Part shown: piece by piece, positions 1-7,030 of the stretch
How the letters are laid out: every line of letters starts with the position of its first letter
Position numbering within the stretch: the stretch's first letter is position 1
Position numbers and translations under genes: made by a program
Assembly (NCBI GenBank): GCA_002480495.1
Contig: DLCG01000013.1
Span: 1-64,000 of the forward strand
From: Rhodobiaceae bacterium UBA7804
Lineage (GTDB): Bacteria > Pseudomonadota > Alphaproteobacteria > Parvibaculales > Parvibaculaceae
Direction of reading: 5' to 3'
Length of the DNA: 64,000 nt
Notes under the pieces: generated by a model
The model's database searches: none
What the model saw: only the letters and a program-made list of their open reading frames with translations
What the model was told of the DNA's origin: nothing

Positions 1-1020
1 TTCGCCAAGCTGGTCGAGATCTTCGACCGCAATCAGGTGACCTTCGTTTCGGTCACGCAGTCGTTCAACACCACGACCTCGATGGGCCGCCTGACCCTGA
101 ACATCCTCCTCAGCTTCGCGCAGTTCGAGCGGGAGGTGATCGGCGAGCGCATCCGCGACAAGGTCGCGGCATCCCGCAAGCGCGGCATGTGGATGGGCGG
201 TCACGTCCCGCTGGGCTACGACGTACGCGACCGCAAGCTCGTGGTCAACGAGGCCGAGGCCGCGACGGTCCGGATGATCTTCGAGCGCTTCGTCGCCATC
301 GGCTCCGCCACGACGCTGGCGAAAGCGCTCGCGGCCGAGGGCGTTCTGAACAAGCGCGGCAAGCCGATCGACAAGGGCTTCCTCTACAAACTAATCAACA
401 ACCGGGTCTACCTCGGGGAAGCCGTGCACAAGGGCACGGCCTATCCCGGCGAGCACGAAGCCATCATCGATCAGGCCCTCTGGGACAAGGTTCACAGCAT
501 CCTGCAGGAGAGCCCGCGCCTGCGGGCGAAGAACACCCGCCGCCAGACGCCAGCCCTGCTGAAGGGGATCATCTTCACCGAGACGGGCACGGCGATGACG
601 CCGACGGCGACGAAGAAGGGCACGCGCCTCTACCGCTACTATGCGTCGATGGACCTGATCCGAAACCGCCCGACCGGCGACGCCTCGGGCCCGCTGCGCT
701 TGCCCGCAGGCATGGTCGAGGACGCCGTGGTCGGCGAAATCCGCCGCATGATCCGCGCGCCCGAGATCGCGGCGCGGACAATAAAGGCCCTTCGCGAAGA
801 GAGCTCGGCCGTCGATGAGAAGGCGGTTGTCCAGGCCTTCGGCGAGTTCGACCAGATCTGGGCGGCGCTCTATCCGGCGGAGCAGACCCGCATCGTCCAG
901 CTTCTGGTCGAGCGGGTGACCGTCGGCGAAGACGGCATCGCCGTCGATCTGCGCCATGAGGGGCTGGGCTCGGTCCTGCGGGACATGATGGCCGCCCACC
1001 AGACGGAGGCCTGTGCATGA
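1..1020 (+). CDS. Large serine recombinase (5' end outside window)
   Basis: Site-specific DNA recombinase of the large serine family, expected to integrate, excise or invert a mobile segment. The frame is open from base 1, so the start and catalytic serine lie upstream of the window. Visible parts are the end of the resolvase domain with its long helix (FAQFEREVIGERI) and a Recombinase domain (GYDV through ALWDKV). The region where many relatives carry a Cys4 zinc ribbon reads FTETGTAMTPT and has no cysteines. It ends in an ATGA overlap with the next gene, so the two are translationally coupled. The family assignment is firm; target site and directionality cannot be read here. Confidence 0.93.
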   Translation, partial: FAKLVEIFDRNQVTFVSVTQSFNTTTSMGRLTLNILLSFAQFEREVIGERIRDKVAASRKRGMWMGGHVPLGYDVRDRKLVVNEAEAATVRMIFERFVAIGSATTLAKALAAEGVLNKRGKPIDKGFLYKLINNRVYLGEAVHKGTAYPGEHEAIIDQALWDKVHSILQESPRLRAKNTRRQTPALLKGIIFTETGTAMTPTATKKGTRLYRYYASMDLIRNRPTGDASGPLRLPAGMVEDAVVGEIRRMIRAPEIAARTIKALREESSAVDEKAVVQAFGEFDQIWAALYPAEQTRIVQLLVERVTVGEDGIAVDLRHEGLGSVLRDMMAAHQTEACA

Positions 1021-1412
1021 CCGCCTCGACGAAGACCATCCGGGTCGTCATCCCCCTGACGATCCGCAAACGCAATGGGCGGCCGAAGATCCTCCCGCCC
1101 GACGAGGTGACGATCCGGGACGGCCGGTCGCAAGACCCTCATGTGCTGCGCGCCATCGCCCGCGCTTGGAACTGGCGGCGGCAGCTGGAATCCGGTGCCG
1201 CTTCCACCATTCAGGATATCGCTGCGGCCGAGAAGGTCTCCGACCGGTTCGTGAGCCGAATGATGCGGCTCGCCTATCTGTCGCCGGAGGTGCTCGAACA
1301 CCTCGTCATCAGGCGCGTGCCACCGGCGCTGTCGCTGAACGACCTTGTCGCTGTCGCCGACCAGCCGTGGGCGGAGCAGATGGATATGGTGTTCGAGTTG
1401 TCCGAAACGTAG
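1017..1412 (+). CDS. Small HTH protein that accompanies the recombinase
   Basis: Protein of 131 residues starting inside the stop of the recombinase gene (ATGA overlap). It opens with a basic segment (PLTIRKRNGRPK). Its middle looks like a helix-turn-helix (IQDIAAAEKVSDRFVSRMMR), preceded by ARAWNWRRQLESG. Proteins of this shape commonly sit directly after alphaproteobacterial serine recombinases. I know of no demonstrated function; a role as recombination directionality factor or regulator is inference from coupling and the DNA-binding-like segment. No transmembrane or enzymatic motif is visible. Confidence 0.8.
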   Translation: MTASTKTIRVVIPLTIRKRNGRPKILPPDEVTIRDGRSQDPHVLRAIARAWNWRRQLESGAASTIQDIAAAEKVSDRFVSRMMRLAYLSPEVLEHLVIRRVPPALSLNDLVAVADQPWAEQMDMVFELSET

Positions 1413-1445
1413 ACTCGTTTAAGCGCCGACATCTGCTCGGCTTTC

Positions 1446-2180
1446 ATGATGAAATTGGGGGCCAGCGGATCGCAAATGAGTAGCGTCGCGCGTATACTGA
1501 CTGCTGAGATTGCAGCAAATTTTCAAAGACTCGTTCAGCCCAGCACCATCGCAATTTATGCGTCCCATGGGTCGAGGCCAGATACGCCAGTTCAGGTCGG
1601 TACGGGGTTTCTGATAAAGCATCAATCAAGGCCGGTCTTGATCACCGCAAAGCACGTTTTACGAGGTCATGCGTTCAACGACGATCCGGCCGAGAAAGCC
1701 GTGCACATAAATGGCCGTTGGGTTTACGTGGGTGACGGTGCTCGAACACTCGTTGAACCAATGGGCCGGGATCTATCCGTTATGTTCATGGATGAGTTCT
1801 CGCTGGACCGGTGTTTGGATGCCCCGACTTCAGTATCACTTGGCTCCGCGATAATCACGATGGGAGGTTATCTCTGCCGAGATTTCAAGAGATCTGGGAA
1901 CACGCTGCGCCCCGCTCCACGCGTGTACACGAACGTGGCCGCTCCCGCCGCGCCAGGCATGATAGGATTGCGGCACCCCAAGCGCCGAAACGTCAATACG
2001 TCTACGGGCGTTTCAGCGGTATCGCCGACCCCCAGAGGACTTTCCGGTGGCCCTATGGTAGACAGCTTGGCCCTGCTCAAGGGCGCCGTCGTTCTTTCGG
2101 GCGTTCTCACCGAAATGAGCAATGGAAGCGCACGAGGGGAGGACGTCGGCATCATCACCCAAGCAATTGCTGCTCTGTGA
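1446..2180 (+). CDS. Trypsin-like serine peptidase, island cargo
   Basis: Protein of 244 residues with a trypsin-like fold signature. A GTGFLI strand is followed by His70 (LITAKHVL), Asp109 (GRDLSVMF) and Ser200 in GLSGGP, giving a complete catalytic triad. There is no signal peptide, PDZ domain or transmembrane segment, so it is probably cytoplasmic and not a DegP-type enzyme. Neither the ATG at 1446 nor the one at 1476 has a convincing ribosome site. Base composition is visibly less GC-rich than the core genes to the right, and it sits between the recombinase pair and a tRNA-Ser, which points to transfer. Its substrate is unknown; stand-alone proteases of this kind are sometimes parts of defence modules, but nothing here proves that. 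Confidence 0.8.
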   Translation: MMKLGASGSQMSSVARILTAEIAANFQRLVQPSTIAIYASHGSRPDTPVQVGTGFLIKHQSRPVLITAKHVLRGHAFNDDPAEKAVHINGRWVYVGDGARTLVEPMGRDLSVMFMDEFSLDRCLDAPTSVSLGSAIITMGGYLCRDFKRSGNTLRPAPRVYTNVAAPAAPGMIGLRHPKRRNVNTSTGVSAVSPTPRGLSGGPMVDSLALLKGAVVLSGVLTEMSNGSARGEDVGIITQAIAAL

Positions 2181-2481
2181 ACCGCCGACCGATCCCGATG
2201 CTTCACGACGCATGACAACCTCATCGATCACTTGGGGCTGCGGCGCGCTTCGCCATAGAACGCCTACCTCGCGTTCTCTGGACGCCGACGCCAACCGCGA
2301 GAACGGCTGCAAAATGTGCGCCCACGCAGAGCGCGGAACTTGCTGAAAACGTTGGTGTGCGCGAAACCGAACCGGGCCGGACGAGGTTCGCTCGGTTAGA
2401 GACGGATGGCCGTTCAGAGACGGAAATTGGACCCGGCGTCAGTCTCCGAGGTTCGGATGGCGTACGCAAACCCCTTTGAAA
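2181..2481. other. Intergenic stretch between protease and tRNA-Ser, no gene seen
   Basis: About 300 bases with no reading frame that looks coding. It holds a 6-bp inverted repeat (CGAACC/GGTTCG, 2368-2390) and a direct repeat AGAGACGGA at 2398-2406 and 2416-2424. This would be the natural place for a recombinase attachment junction, but without the other end of the element none can be assigned. Confidence 0.5.
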
Positions 2482-2510
2482 CAAAAAGAAAAAGGCCCGC
2501 GGGCGGGGCC
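2482..2510 (-). terminator. Rho-independent terminator of tRNA-Ser
   Basis: Read on the minus strand, GGCCC and GGGCC pair around a short G/C loop (2494-2510) and are followed by a T-rich run (2493 down to 2482). It lies 25 bases beyond the encoded CCA of the tRNA, the expected place. Confidence 0.75.
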
Positions 2511-2535
2511 TCATCTCAGGTTTGCTACAAGATAA

Positions 2536-2628
2536 TGGCGGAGAGGATGGGATTCGAACCCACGGTACAGCTTTACACTGTACAACGGTTTAGCAAACCG
2601 CCGCCTTCAGCCACTCGGCCACCTCTCC
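2536..2628 (-). tRNA. tRNA-Ser (anticodon GCU)
   Basis: On the minus strand the 7-base acceptor arms GGAGAGG and CCTCTCC pair, followed by discriminator G and an encoded CCA. The anticodon loop TTGCTAA presents GCU, which reads AGC/AGU serine codons. There is a long variable arm (TGTACAGT..GCTGTAC), as expected for a class II serine tRNA, and a normal T-arm with GGTTCGAATCC. Length is 93 bases including CCA. It borders the recombinase segment on the left and core genes on the right. Confidence 0.97.
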
Positions 2629-2705
2629 GGCTCCCCGTGTATGCCCAAGATTACCGGCCGCATCAAGGCCAATGTCTTTGGATAAAAGGGGATTTGCTTA
2701 CCGGC

Positions 2706-3599
2706 TCAGCCCTTCGGGCCGCCCCGGTAGCGGATAAGTCCTTCCTGTGCCACCGATGCGACGAGCTTCCCGTCACGCGTATATATGCTGCCCCGGTTGA
2801 AGCCGCGCGCGCCCGAAGCGCTGGGGCTGTCCTGGGTATAGAGCAGCCAGTCATCGGTGTGGAAGGGCGCATGGAACCACATCGCATGGTCGAGGCTCGC
2901 CGACTGCAGCTTGCCCGACACCCAGCTTACGCCGTGCGGCCGGATGCAGGTATCGAGCAGCGTCATGTCCGAGGCATAGGCAAGAATGCACTGGTTGAGC
3001 GGTATGTTGTCCCCAACGCCCTTGCGCGCGCGAAACCAGACATGCTGCACCGGCTCCATCGGCGCGGGATCGATATAATCCTGCGGATTGACTGGACGGA
3101 TTTCGATGGGCCGCGGCCTCGAAAAATGCACGCGGATGGCTTCCGGCAGCTTGTCTTCGATGGCCTTGCGCAGTTCCCGTTCATTGGGCAGATCTTCGGG
3201 CTGCGGCACATCCGGCATCGTCGACTGGTGCTCGAAGCCTTCTTCCTGCACCTGAAAAGACGCCGCGAGGTTGAATATCTGCTTTCCATGCTGGATCGCA
3301 ACGACGCGCCGCGTCGTGAAGCTCTTGCCGTCGCGCGCCCGGTCCACCTCGTAAACGATCGGGATCTTGGGGTCGCCCGGCCGGATGAAATAGGCATGGA
3401 GGGAGTGACACACGCGCTCCTCCACCGTGCGATAGGCGGCGACCAAGGCCTGTCCGATCACCTGTCCGCCGAACACGCGCTGCCAGCTCACATCCGGGCT
3501 GTGACCGCGAAACAGGTTCATCTCGATCTGCTCGAGATCGAGCAGGTCGATCAGGTCCTCGACTGGATTCTTGTCGGCTTGCTGCGAAGCGTCGGTCAT
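2706..3599 (-). CDS. tesB: Acyl-CoA thioesterase II
   Basis: Hydrolyses acyl-CoA to free fatty acid and CoA in the cytoplasm. The 297-residue product has the double hot-dog layout of TesB. Residues aligning with the E. coli Asp204/Thr228/Gln278 site are Asp211 (YASDMTLL), Ser235 (SASLDHAMW) and Gln285 (VAQEG), so the hydroxyl residue is Ser instead of Thr. The start at 3599 is chosen because AGGAG lies 6 bases upstream and the protein then begins at the usual family position; an in-frame ATG 17 codons further up has no such site. It appears to be a single-gene unit. Confidence 0.95.
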   Translation of the reverse strand: MTDASQQADKNPVEDLIDLLDLEQIEMNLFRGHSPDVSWQRVFGGQVIGQALVAAYRTVEERVCHSLHAYFIRPGDPKIPIVYEVDRARDGKSFTTRRVVAIQHGKQIFNLAASFQVQEEGFEHQSTMPDVPQPEDLPNERELRKAIEDKLPEAIRVHFSRPRPIEIRPVNPQDYIDPAPMEPVQHVWFRARKGVGDNIPLNQCILAYASDMTLLDTCIRPHGVSWVSGKLQSASLDHAMWFHAPFHTDDWLLYTQDSPSASGARGFNRGSIYTRDGKLVASVAQEGLIRYRGGPKG

Positions 3600-3794
3600 G
3601 GCCACTCCTGGGGAAAGCGGGAGGAAAATGTCCCGTTGACGCCGGGGCACCGGCGGATGAGGACAGGTTTCCGGGTGGCCGGAAGATAAGCGGAGTGGCG
3701 TGGCGTGTCACCGCCTTTTCGCACCCGCGAAGAGAGCGGAATCTCCGTTTAACGGAGCTCAGCCCTCGATAATTTTTCTTTTGAAATCAGCGAC

Positions 3795-4064
3795 TTACTG
3801 ATGTGCCAGCCACTCGCGCGCCTGCCGCTGCGCTTCCGCGATCTCGGCCGGCGACATCTCCGCCGCCAGTTCGGCCCGGCAGCTTCGCGCCGCATCGCTG
3901 CCCTTCATGGCCGCAAGATTGAACCACTTGTGCGCCGTCACCAGATCGACGTCCACGCCGCGTCCTGTGGAATACATCAGCCCCAGATTGTAAAGCGCGT
4001 CGCACTTGCCGCCTTCCGCGGCAAGCTCGCTCTTCTCGACATTATCGAGTTGCATGCGAGCCAT
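3795..4064 (-). CDS. Short Sel1-repeat protein
   Basis: Protein of 89 residues containing one clear Sel1-like (TPR-type) repeat, LGLMYSTGRGVDVD.LVTAHKWFNLAA, with a partial helix pair on either side. Sel1 repeats mediate protein-protein contacts; no enzymatic motif is present. AGGAGA lies 8 bases before the ATG. No signal peptide is seen, so a cytoplasmic adaptor role is the safest statement. A hairpin CTCCG/CGGAG lies beyond its stop at 3743-3757 but lacks a T-run. Confidence 0.85.
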   Translation of the reverse strand: MARMQLDNVEKSELAAEGGKCDALYNLGLMYSTGRGVDVDLVTAHKWFNLAAMKGSDAARSCRAELAAEMSPAEIAEAQRQAREWLAHQ

Positions 4065-4237
4065 GTGCTGTCTCCTCGTCTTCGAGGCTTCAAGCCTGTT
4101 GTTGCCCTTGGACGGAGCCCCCCTCCGTCCCTGACCTCAACTCTCCATAGCTGCGCTGAAAAATTGGTTAACGACGCGCTCACCATGCCGATCCCGGTGA
4201 GCGGTCGTGACAAAAACCCGAAACGATGTCCCGAAGG

Positions 4238-4870
4238 TCACACCTTCGGAACGTCCATGCCTCTTTGCACGGCAGGCCGCGCACCGACCTCTTCGAGCCA
4301 GCGTCTTACATTCGCTCCCTCGCCCACCACGTCGGGCTTCGCCTGGGCAATGAGATCGAAGGCAACTTTCAGCCAGGGATAGGTCGCCATGTCGGCGATC
4401 GAATAATCGCCGCCCATGAACTGCGACTCGCCCAGCCGCTTGTCGAGCACCTTGATGAGCCGCGCCGCTTCACCGACATAGCGGTCGATCGCATAGGGAA
4501 TTTGCTCCGGCGCGGTATTGATGAAGTGGTTCGCCTGCCCGAGCATCGGCCCCACACCGGCCATCTGCCACATCAGCCATTCGAGCGTCTTCGCCCTCTG
4601 CTCGCCCTTCGGCGCAAGGAACTTTCCGGTCTTCTCCGCGAGATAGATCAGGATCGCGCCGCTCTCGAAAATGGAAACCGGACCGCTATCAGCGTCCCTG
4701 TCCACGATAGCCGGAATGCGATTGTTCGGGCTGAGCTTCAGGAAGTCCGGCGCAAACTGCTCTTCCTTGCCGAGATTCACCGGATGCACCTCATAGGGCA
4801 GCCCCGTCTCCTCCAGCATGATGGATACCTTGCGGCCGTTCGGCGTCGTCCATGTATAGAGATCGATCAT
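4238..4870 (-). CDS. Glutathione S-transferase, YfcG/YghU type
   Basis: Protein of 210 residues with an N-terminal thioredoxin-like GST domain (TWTTPNGRKVSIMLEE, then the cis-Pro motif NNRIPAIVD and the glutathione-binding ESGAILIYLAEK) and an all-helical C-terminal domain. The TxPNGxKVSIxLEE pattern is that of the Nu-class/Ure2p-like enzymes, which in E. coli act as disulfide-bond oxidoreductases using glutathione. A second member lies 1.4 kb away (5462-6256). Family is firm; substrate unknown. Confidence 0.93.
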   Translation of the reverse strand: MIDLYTWTTPNGRKVSIMLEETGLPYEVHPVNLGKEEQFAPDFLKLSPNNRIPAIVDRDADSGPVSIFESGAILIYLAEKTGKFLAPKGEQRAKTLEWLMWQMAGVGPMLGQANHFINTAPEQIPYAIDRYVGEAARLIKVLDKRLGESQFMGGDYSIADMATYPWLKVAFDLIAQAKPDVVGEGANVRRWLEEVGARPAVQRGMDVPKV

Positions 4871-4998
4871 CGCATTCCGCCCTTCGCATTTGCGGAATGC
4901 GGACTTCCATCCCGCGCCCCGCGATTATTGGTCGAGCGCATATGGGGAGGAGAAGCGGCGCAAACGAGTCCTGTGCGGACGTCTGGCGCCATGTAATG

Positions 4999-5349
4999 TC
5001 AGTATTCGACCGTCACTTCGACATGATGGTGCCGATGCTTCGCGCAGACATAAGGGACAATTTGGTATTCACCCGCCGCAAGCTCCGTACCGACCGCCAT
5101 TTCGGGTAGAAGAAAATCGCCGACCGTATTGCCGCTCTGATCGACGATCGAGAAGCCGTAGGTGCCGTACATGACCCGAACCACCTTGCCGTCTTCCGGC
5201 AGCTTGAGCGAGCGGCCCCACTTCGTTTGCGTGCCGTAAGCGTCCTTCATGATGCGGCTGCCTGTCGCTGTCGTCGTTTCGGCGCTCGCAGTTGCAGCAA
5301 GAAACGTAACCGCCACGGCAGCCAGGATGGAAATCGAAACGGGACGCAT
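4999..5349 (-). CDS. Small secreted protein of unknown function
   Basis: Protein of 116 residues with a clear signal peptide (SISILAAVAVTFLAATASA, cleavage after ASA). The mature part is rich in beta-type residues and ends in a His-rich segment (CAKHRHHHVEVTVEY) with a single cysteine, which could bind a metal. A G-rich ribosome site lies upstream of the ATG. I do not recognise a family; periplasmic location is the only supported statement. Confidence 0.75.
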   Translation of the reverse strand: MRPVSISILAAVAVTFLAATASAETTTATGSRIMKDAYGTQTKWGRSLKLPEDGKVVRVMYGTYGFSIVDQSGNTVGDFLLPEMAVGTELAAGEYQIVPYVCAKHRHHHVEVTVEY

Positions 5350-5461
5350 GCAGATTACCCCCGGGTTGGGCGCATGAGAGGCGCCAAAGGCAAACAGCGC
5401 CCCCGGTTTCCCGGAAGCGCTGCAAGCTTAACATAAGGGAACGGGACGATCAGCCCCGCCC

Positions 5462-6256
5462 CTATTTTTGTGCGCGTTGCCCGAACAGCACTTTTCGTGC
5501 GCGTTCGGCCTCTTTGGATTTGTCCCCGATGGTGCCCCGTCGCCACTCGCGACCGAGAGCAAATCCCCTCTGGACGGCCGGACGGGCGCCGACCCGCTCA
5601 AACCAGTCTTTCAGGAATGGGAAATCGTCTAGCCGCTGGCCCTGGTTCTTGTAGGGTACGATCCAGCCCCAGCAGGCAATATCGGCAATCGAGTACCGGC
5701 CGGCGAGATAGTCCCGGTCCTTCAGGCGCTTGTTCATCACGCCATAGAGCCGGTTCACCTCGTCGGTATACCGCTTGATTGCATAAGGGATCTTTTCCTG
5801 AGCGTACTGGCGGAAGTGATGGGCTTGACCCGCCATCGGGCCAAGCCCAGCCATCTGCCAGAACAGCCATTGGTCGACCTCAACTCTCGAGCGCTCGCTT
5901 GCCGGATAGAACTTGCCCGACTTGCGTCCGAGATATTGAAGGATAGCCCCCGACTCGAAGATAGAGATCGGTTTCCCCCCTGGACCCTTCGGGTCCACGA
6001 TGGCTGGCATCCGGTTGTTCGGCGCGATCTTCAGAAAGGACCGCTTGAACTGGTCACCAATACCGATATTCACCGGCTTCACCGTATAGGGCAGCCCACA
6101 CTCCTCCAGCATGATCGAAACCTTCCAGCCATTTGGCGTTGGCCAGTAATAGAGTTCGATCGGCTTGGCGTTGCCCCGCTCGGAAGCGGGACGTCGCCTA
6201 GCTGAGGAGCGTTTCGCCGCCGCCTTAGCGGGTTTTGACCGGCGCGTATCGCTCAT
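5462..6256 (-). CDS. Glutathione S-transferase with basic N-terminal tail
   Basis: Protein of 264 residues. Residues 1-30 are a basic Ala/Lys/Arg/Ser-rich tail (SKPAKAAAKRSSARRR). The rest is a full YghU-like GST: WPTPNGWKVSIMLEECGLPY, NNRMPAIVD, ESGAILQYLGRKSG and a helical C-terminal domain. It starts only 9 bases after the stop of the histone H1-like gene and has no strong ribosome site of its own, so it is probably translated from the same message. The tail resembles the upstream protein in composition and might target nucleic acid; that is inference. Confidence 0.9.
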   Translation of the reverse strand: MSDTRRSKPAKAAAKRSSARRRPASERGNAKPIELYYWPTPNGWKVSIMLEECGLPYTVKPVNIGIGDQFKRSFLKIAPNNRMPAIVDPKGPGGKPISIFESGAILQYLGRKSGKFYPASERSRVEVDQWLFWQMAGLGPMAGQAHHFRQYAQEKIPYAIKRYTDEVNRLYGVMNKRLKDRDYLAGRYSIADIACWGWIVPYKNQGQRLDDFPFLKDWFERVGARPAVQRGFALGREWRRGTIGDKSKEAERARKVLFGQRAQK

Positions 6257-6265
6257 GTCGGCTGC

Positions 6266-6811
6266 TTATGCCGCCTTCTTGCGCGCTGCGGGCTTACGCT
6301 TCGCAGCAGGCTTCCGCTTCGCGGGCGCCTTCTTCGCGGCGGGCTTGCGGGCGACCGTCTTGCGAGCAGTCGTCTTGCGAGCCGTGGTCTTGCGAGCGGT
6401 CGTCTTCTTGGCCGCAGGCTTCCGCTTGGCAGGCGCCTTCTTTGCGGCGGTCTTCTTGGCTGCCGGCTTCTTGGCAGCGGCCTTCTTCGCCGCAGGCTTC
6501 TTCGCAGCCGTCTTCTTGGCTGCGGGCTTCTTCGCCGCGGGCTTCCGCTTGGCGGGCGCCTTCTTCGCGACGGTCTTCTTCGCGGTAGCCTTCTTCACCG
6601 CCGTCTTCTTGGCGGCCGGCTTCTTCGCCGTGGTCTTCTTCGCGGCGGGCTTGCGCTTCGCCGGAGCCTTCTTCGCCGCGGTCGTCTTCGCGGCAAGCTT
6701 CTTCACCGTCTTCTTCGCAGCCGGCTTCTTCTTCGCAGCAGGCTTCTTGGCCGCAGGCTTCTTGGCCGCAGCGGCCTTCGGCTTAGCTTTCGTCTTCGTG
6801 GTGGTAGCCAT
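6266..6811 (-). CDS. Histone H1-like Lys/Ala/Pro repeat protein
   Basis: Protein of 181 residues made almost entirely of Lys, Ala, Pro, Thr and Arg. KKAPAKRKPAAKK occurs four times, among runs of KKPAAKK and ARKTT. This is the composition of bacterial histone H1-like proteins (Hc2- or AlgP-type tails), which bind and condense DNA non-specifically. No globular domain is present. AGGAG lies about 10 bases before the ATG. It is followed 9 bases later by the GST gene. Repeat number may vary between strains because the DNA repeats are nearly identical. Confidence 0.88.
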   Translation of the reverse strand: MATTTKTKAKPKAAAAKKPAAKKPAAKKKPAAKKTVKKLAAKTTAAKKAPAKRKPAAKKTTAKKPAAKKTAVKKATAKKTVAKKAPAKRKPAAKKPAAKKTAAKKPAAKKAAAKKPAAKKTAAKKAPAKRKPAAKKTTARKTTARKTTARKTVARKPAAKKAPAKRKPAAKRKPAARKKAA

Positions 6812-6916
6812 GTTTCTCTAGCTCCTGATGTGCCGTTTCGTTTGGCGACAATCCATGTACTCGCAACGCACACACTGCTAGCGCCCTCGTACCCCTCAGG
6901 CGCGCATCAACAATAT

Positions 6917-6935
6917 GAGCGCGTAAAAAGCGCTC
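6917..6935. other. Hairpin in the H1-like gene upstream region
   Basis: GAGCGC and GCGCTC flank a 7-base A/T-rich loop inside the 219-base gap between the H1-like gene and gatB. It lies about 105 bases upstream of the H1-like start, so it could be an operator or part of a leader; nothing else is evident in the gap. Confidence 0.35.
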
Positions 6936-7030
6936 GGCAACACAATGCAACAGATTTGTGCACGCGTGGTCGCGCCACTCTCCGGGGAAAGTGGTTACCA
7001 AACGGTTCACCGGGAGGCCGGAATTTTTCG

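Noticed and set aside
2398..2424. AGAGACGGA direct repeat as recombinase attachment core
   Set aside because: Both copies are 9 bases apart on the same side of the recombinase; an att core would need a copy at each end of the element.
2406..3689. A 427-codon plus-strand open frame across tRNA-Ser and tesB
   Set aside because: It runs through the tRNA and antisense to a clear tesB; product has no recognisable domain.
6266..6811. Histone H1-like repeat DNA as a non-coding satellite
   Set aside because: The frame is uninterrupted, has a good ribosome site and start, and its composition matches a known protein type.
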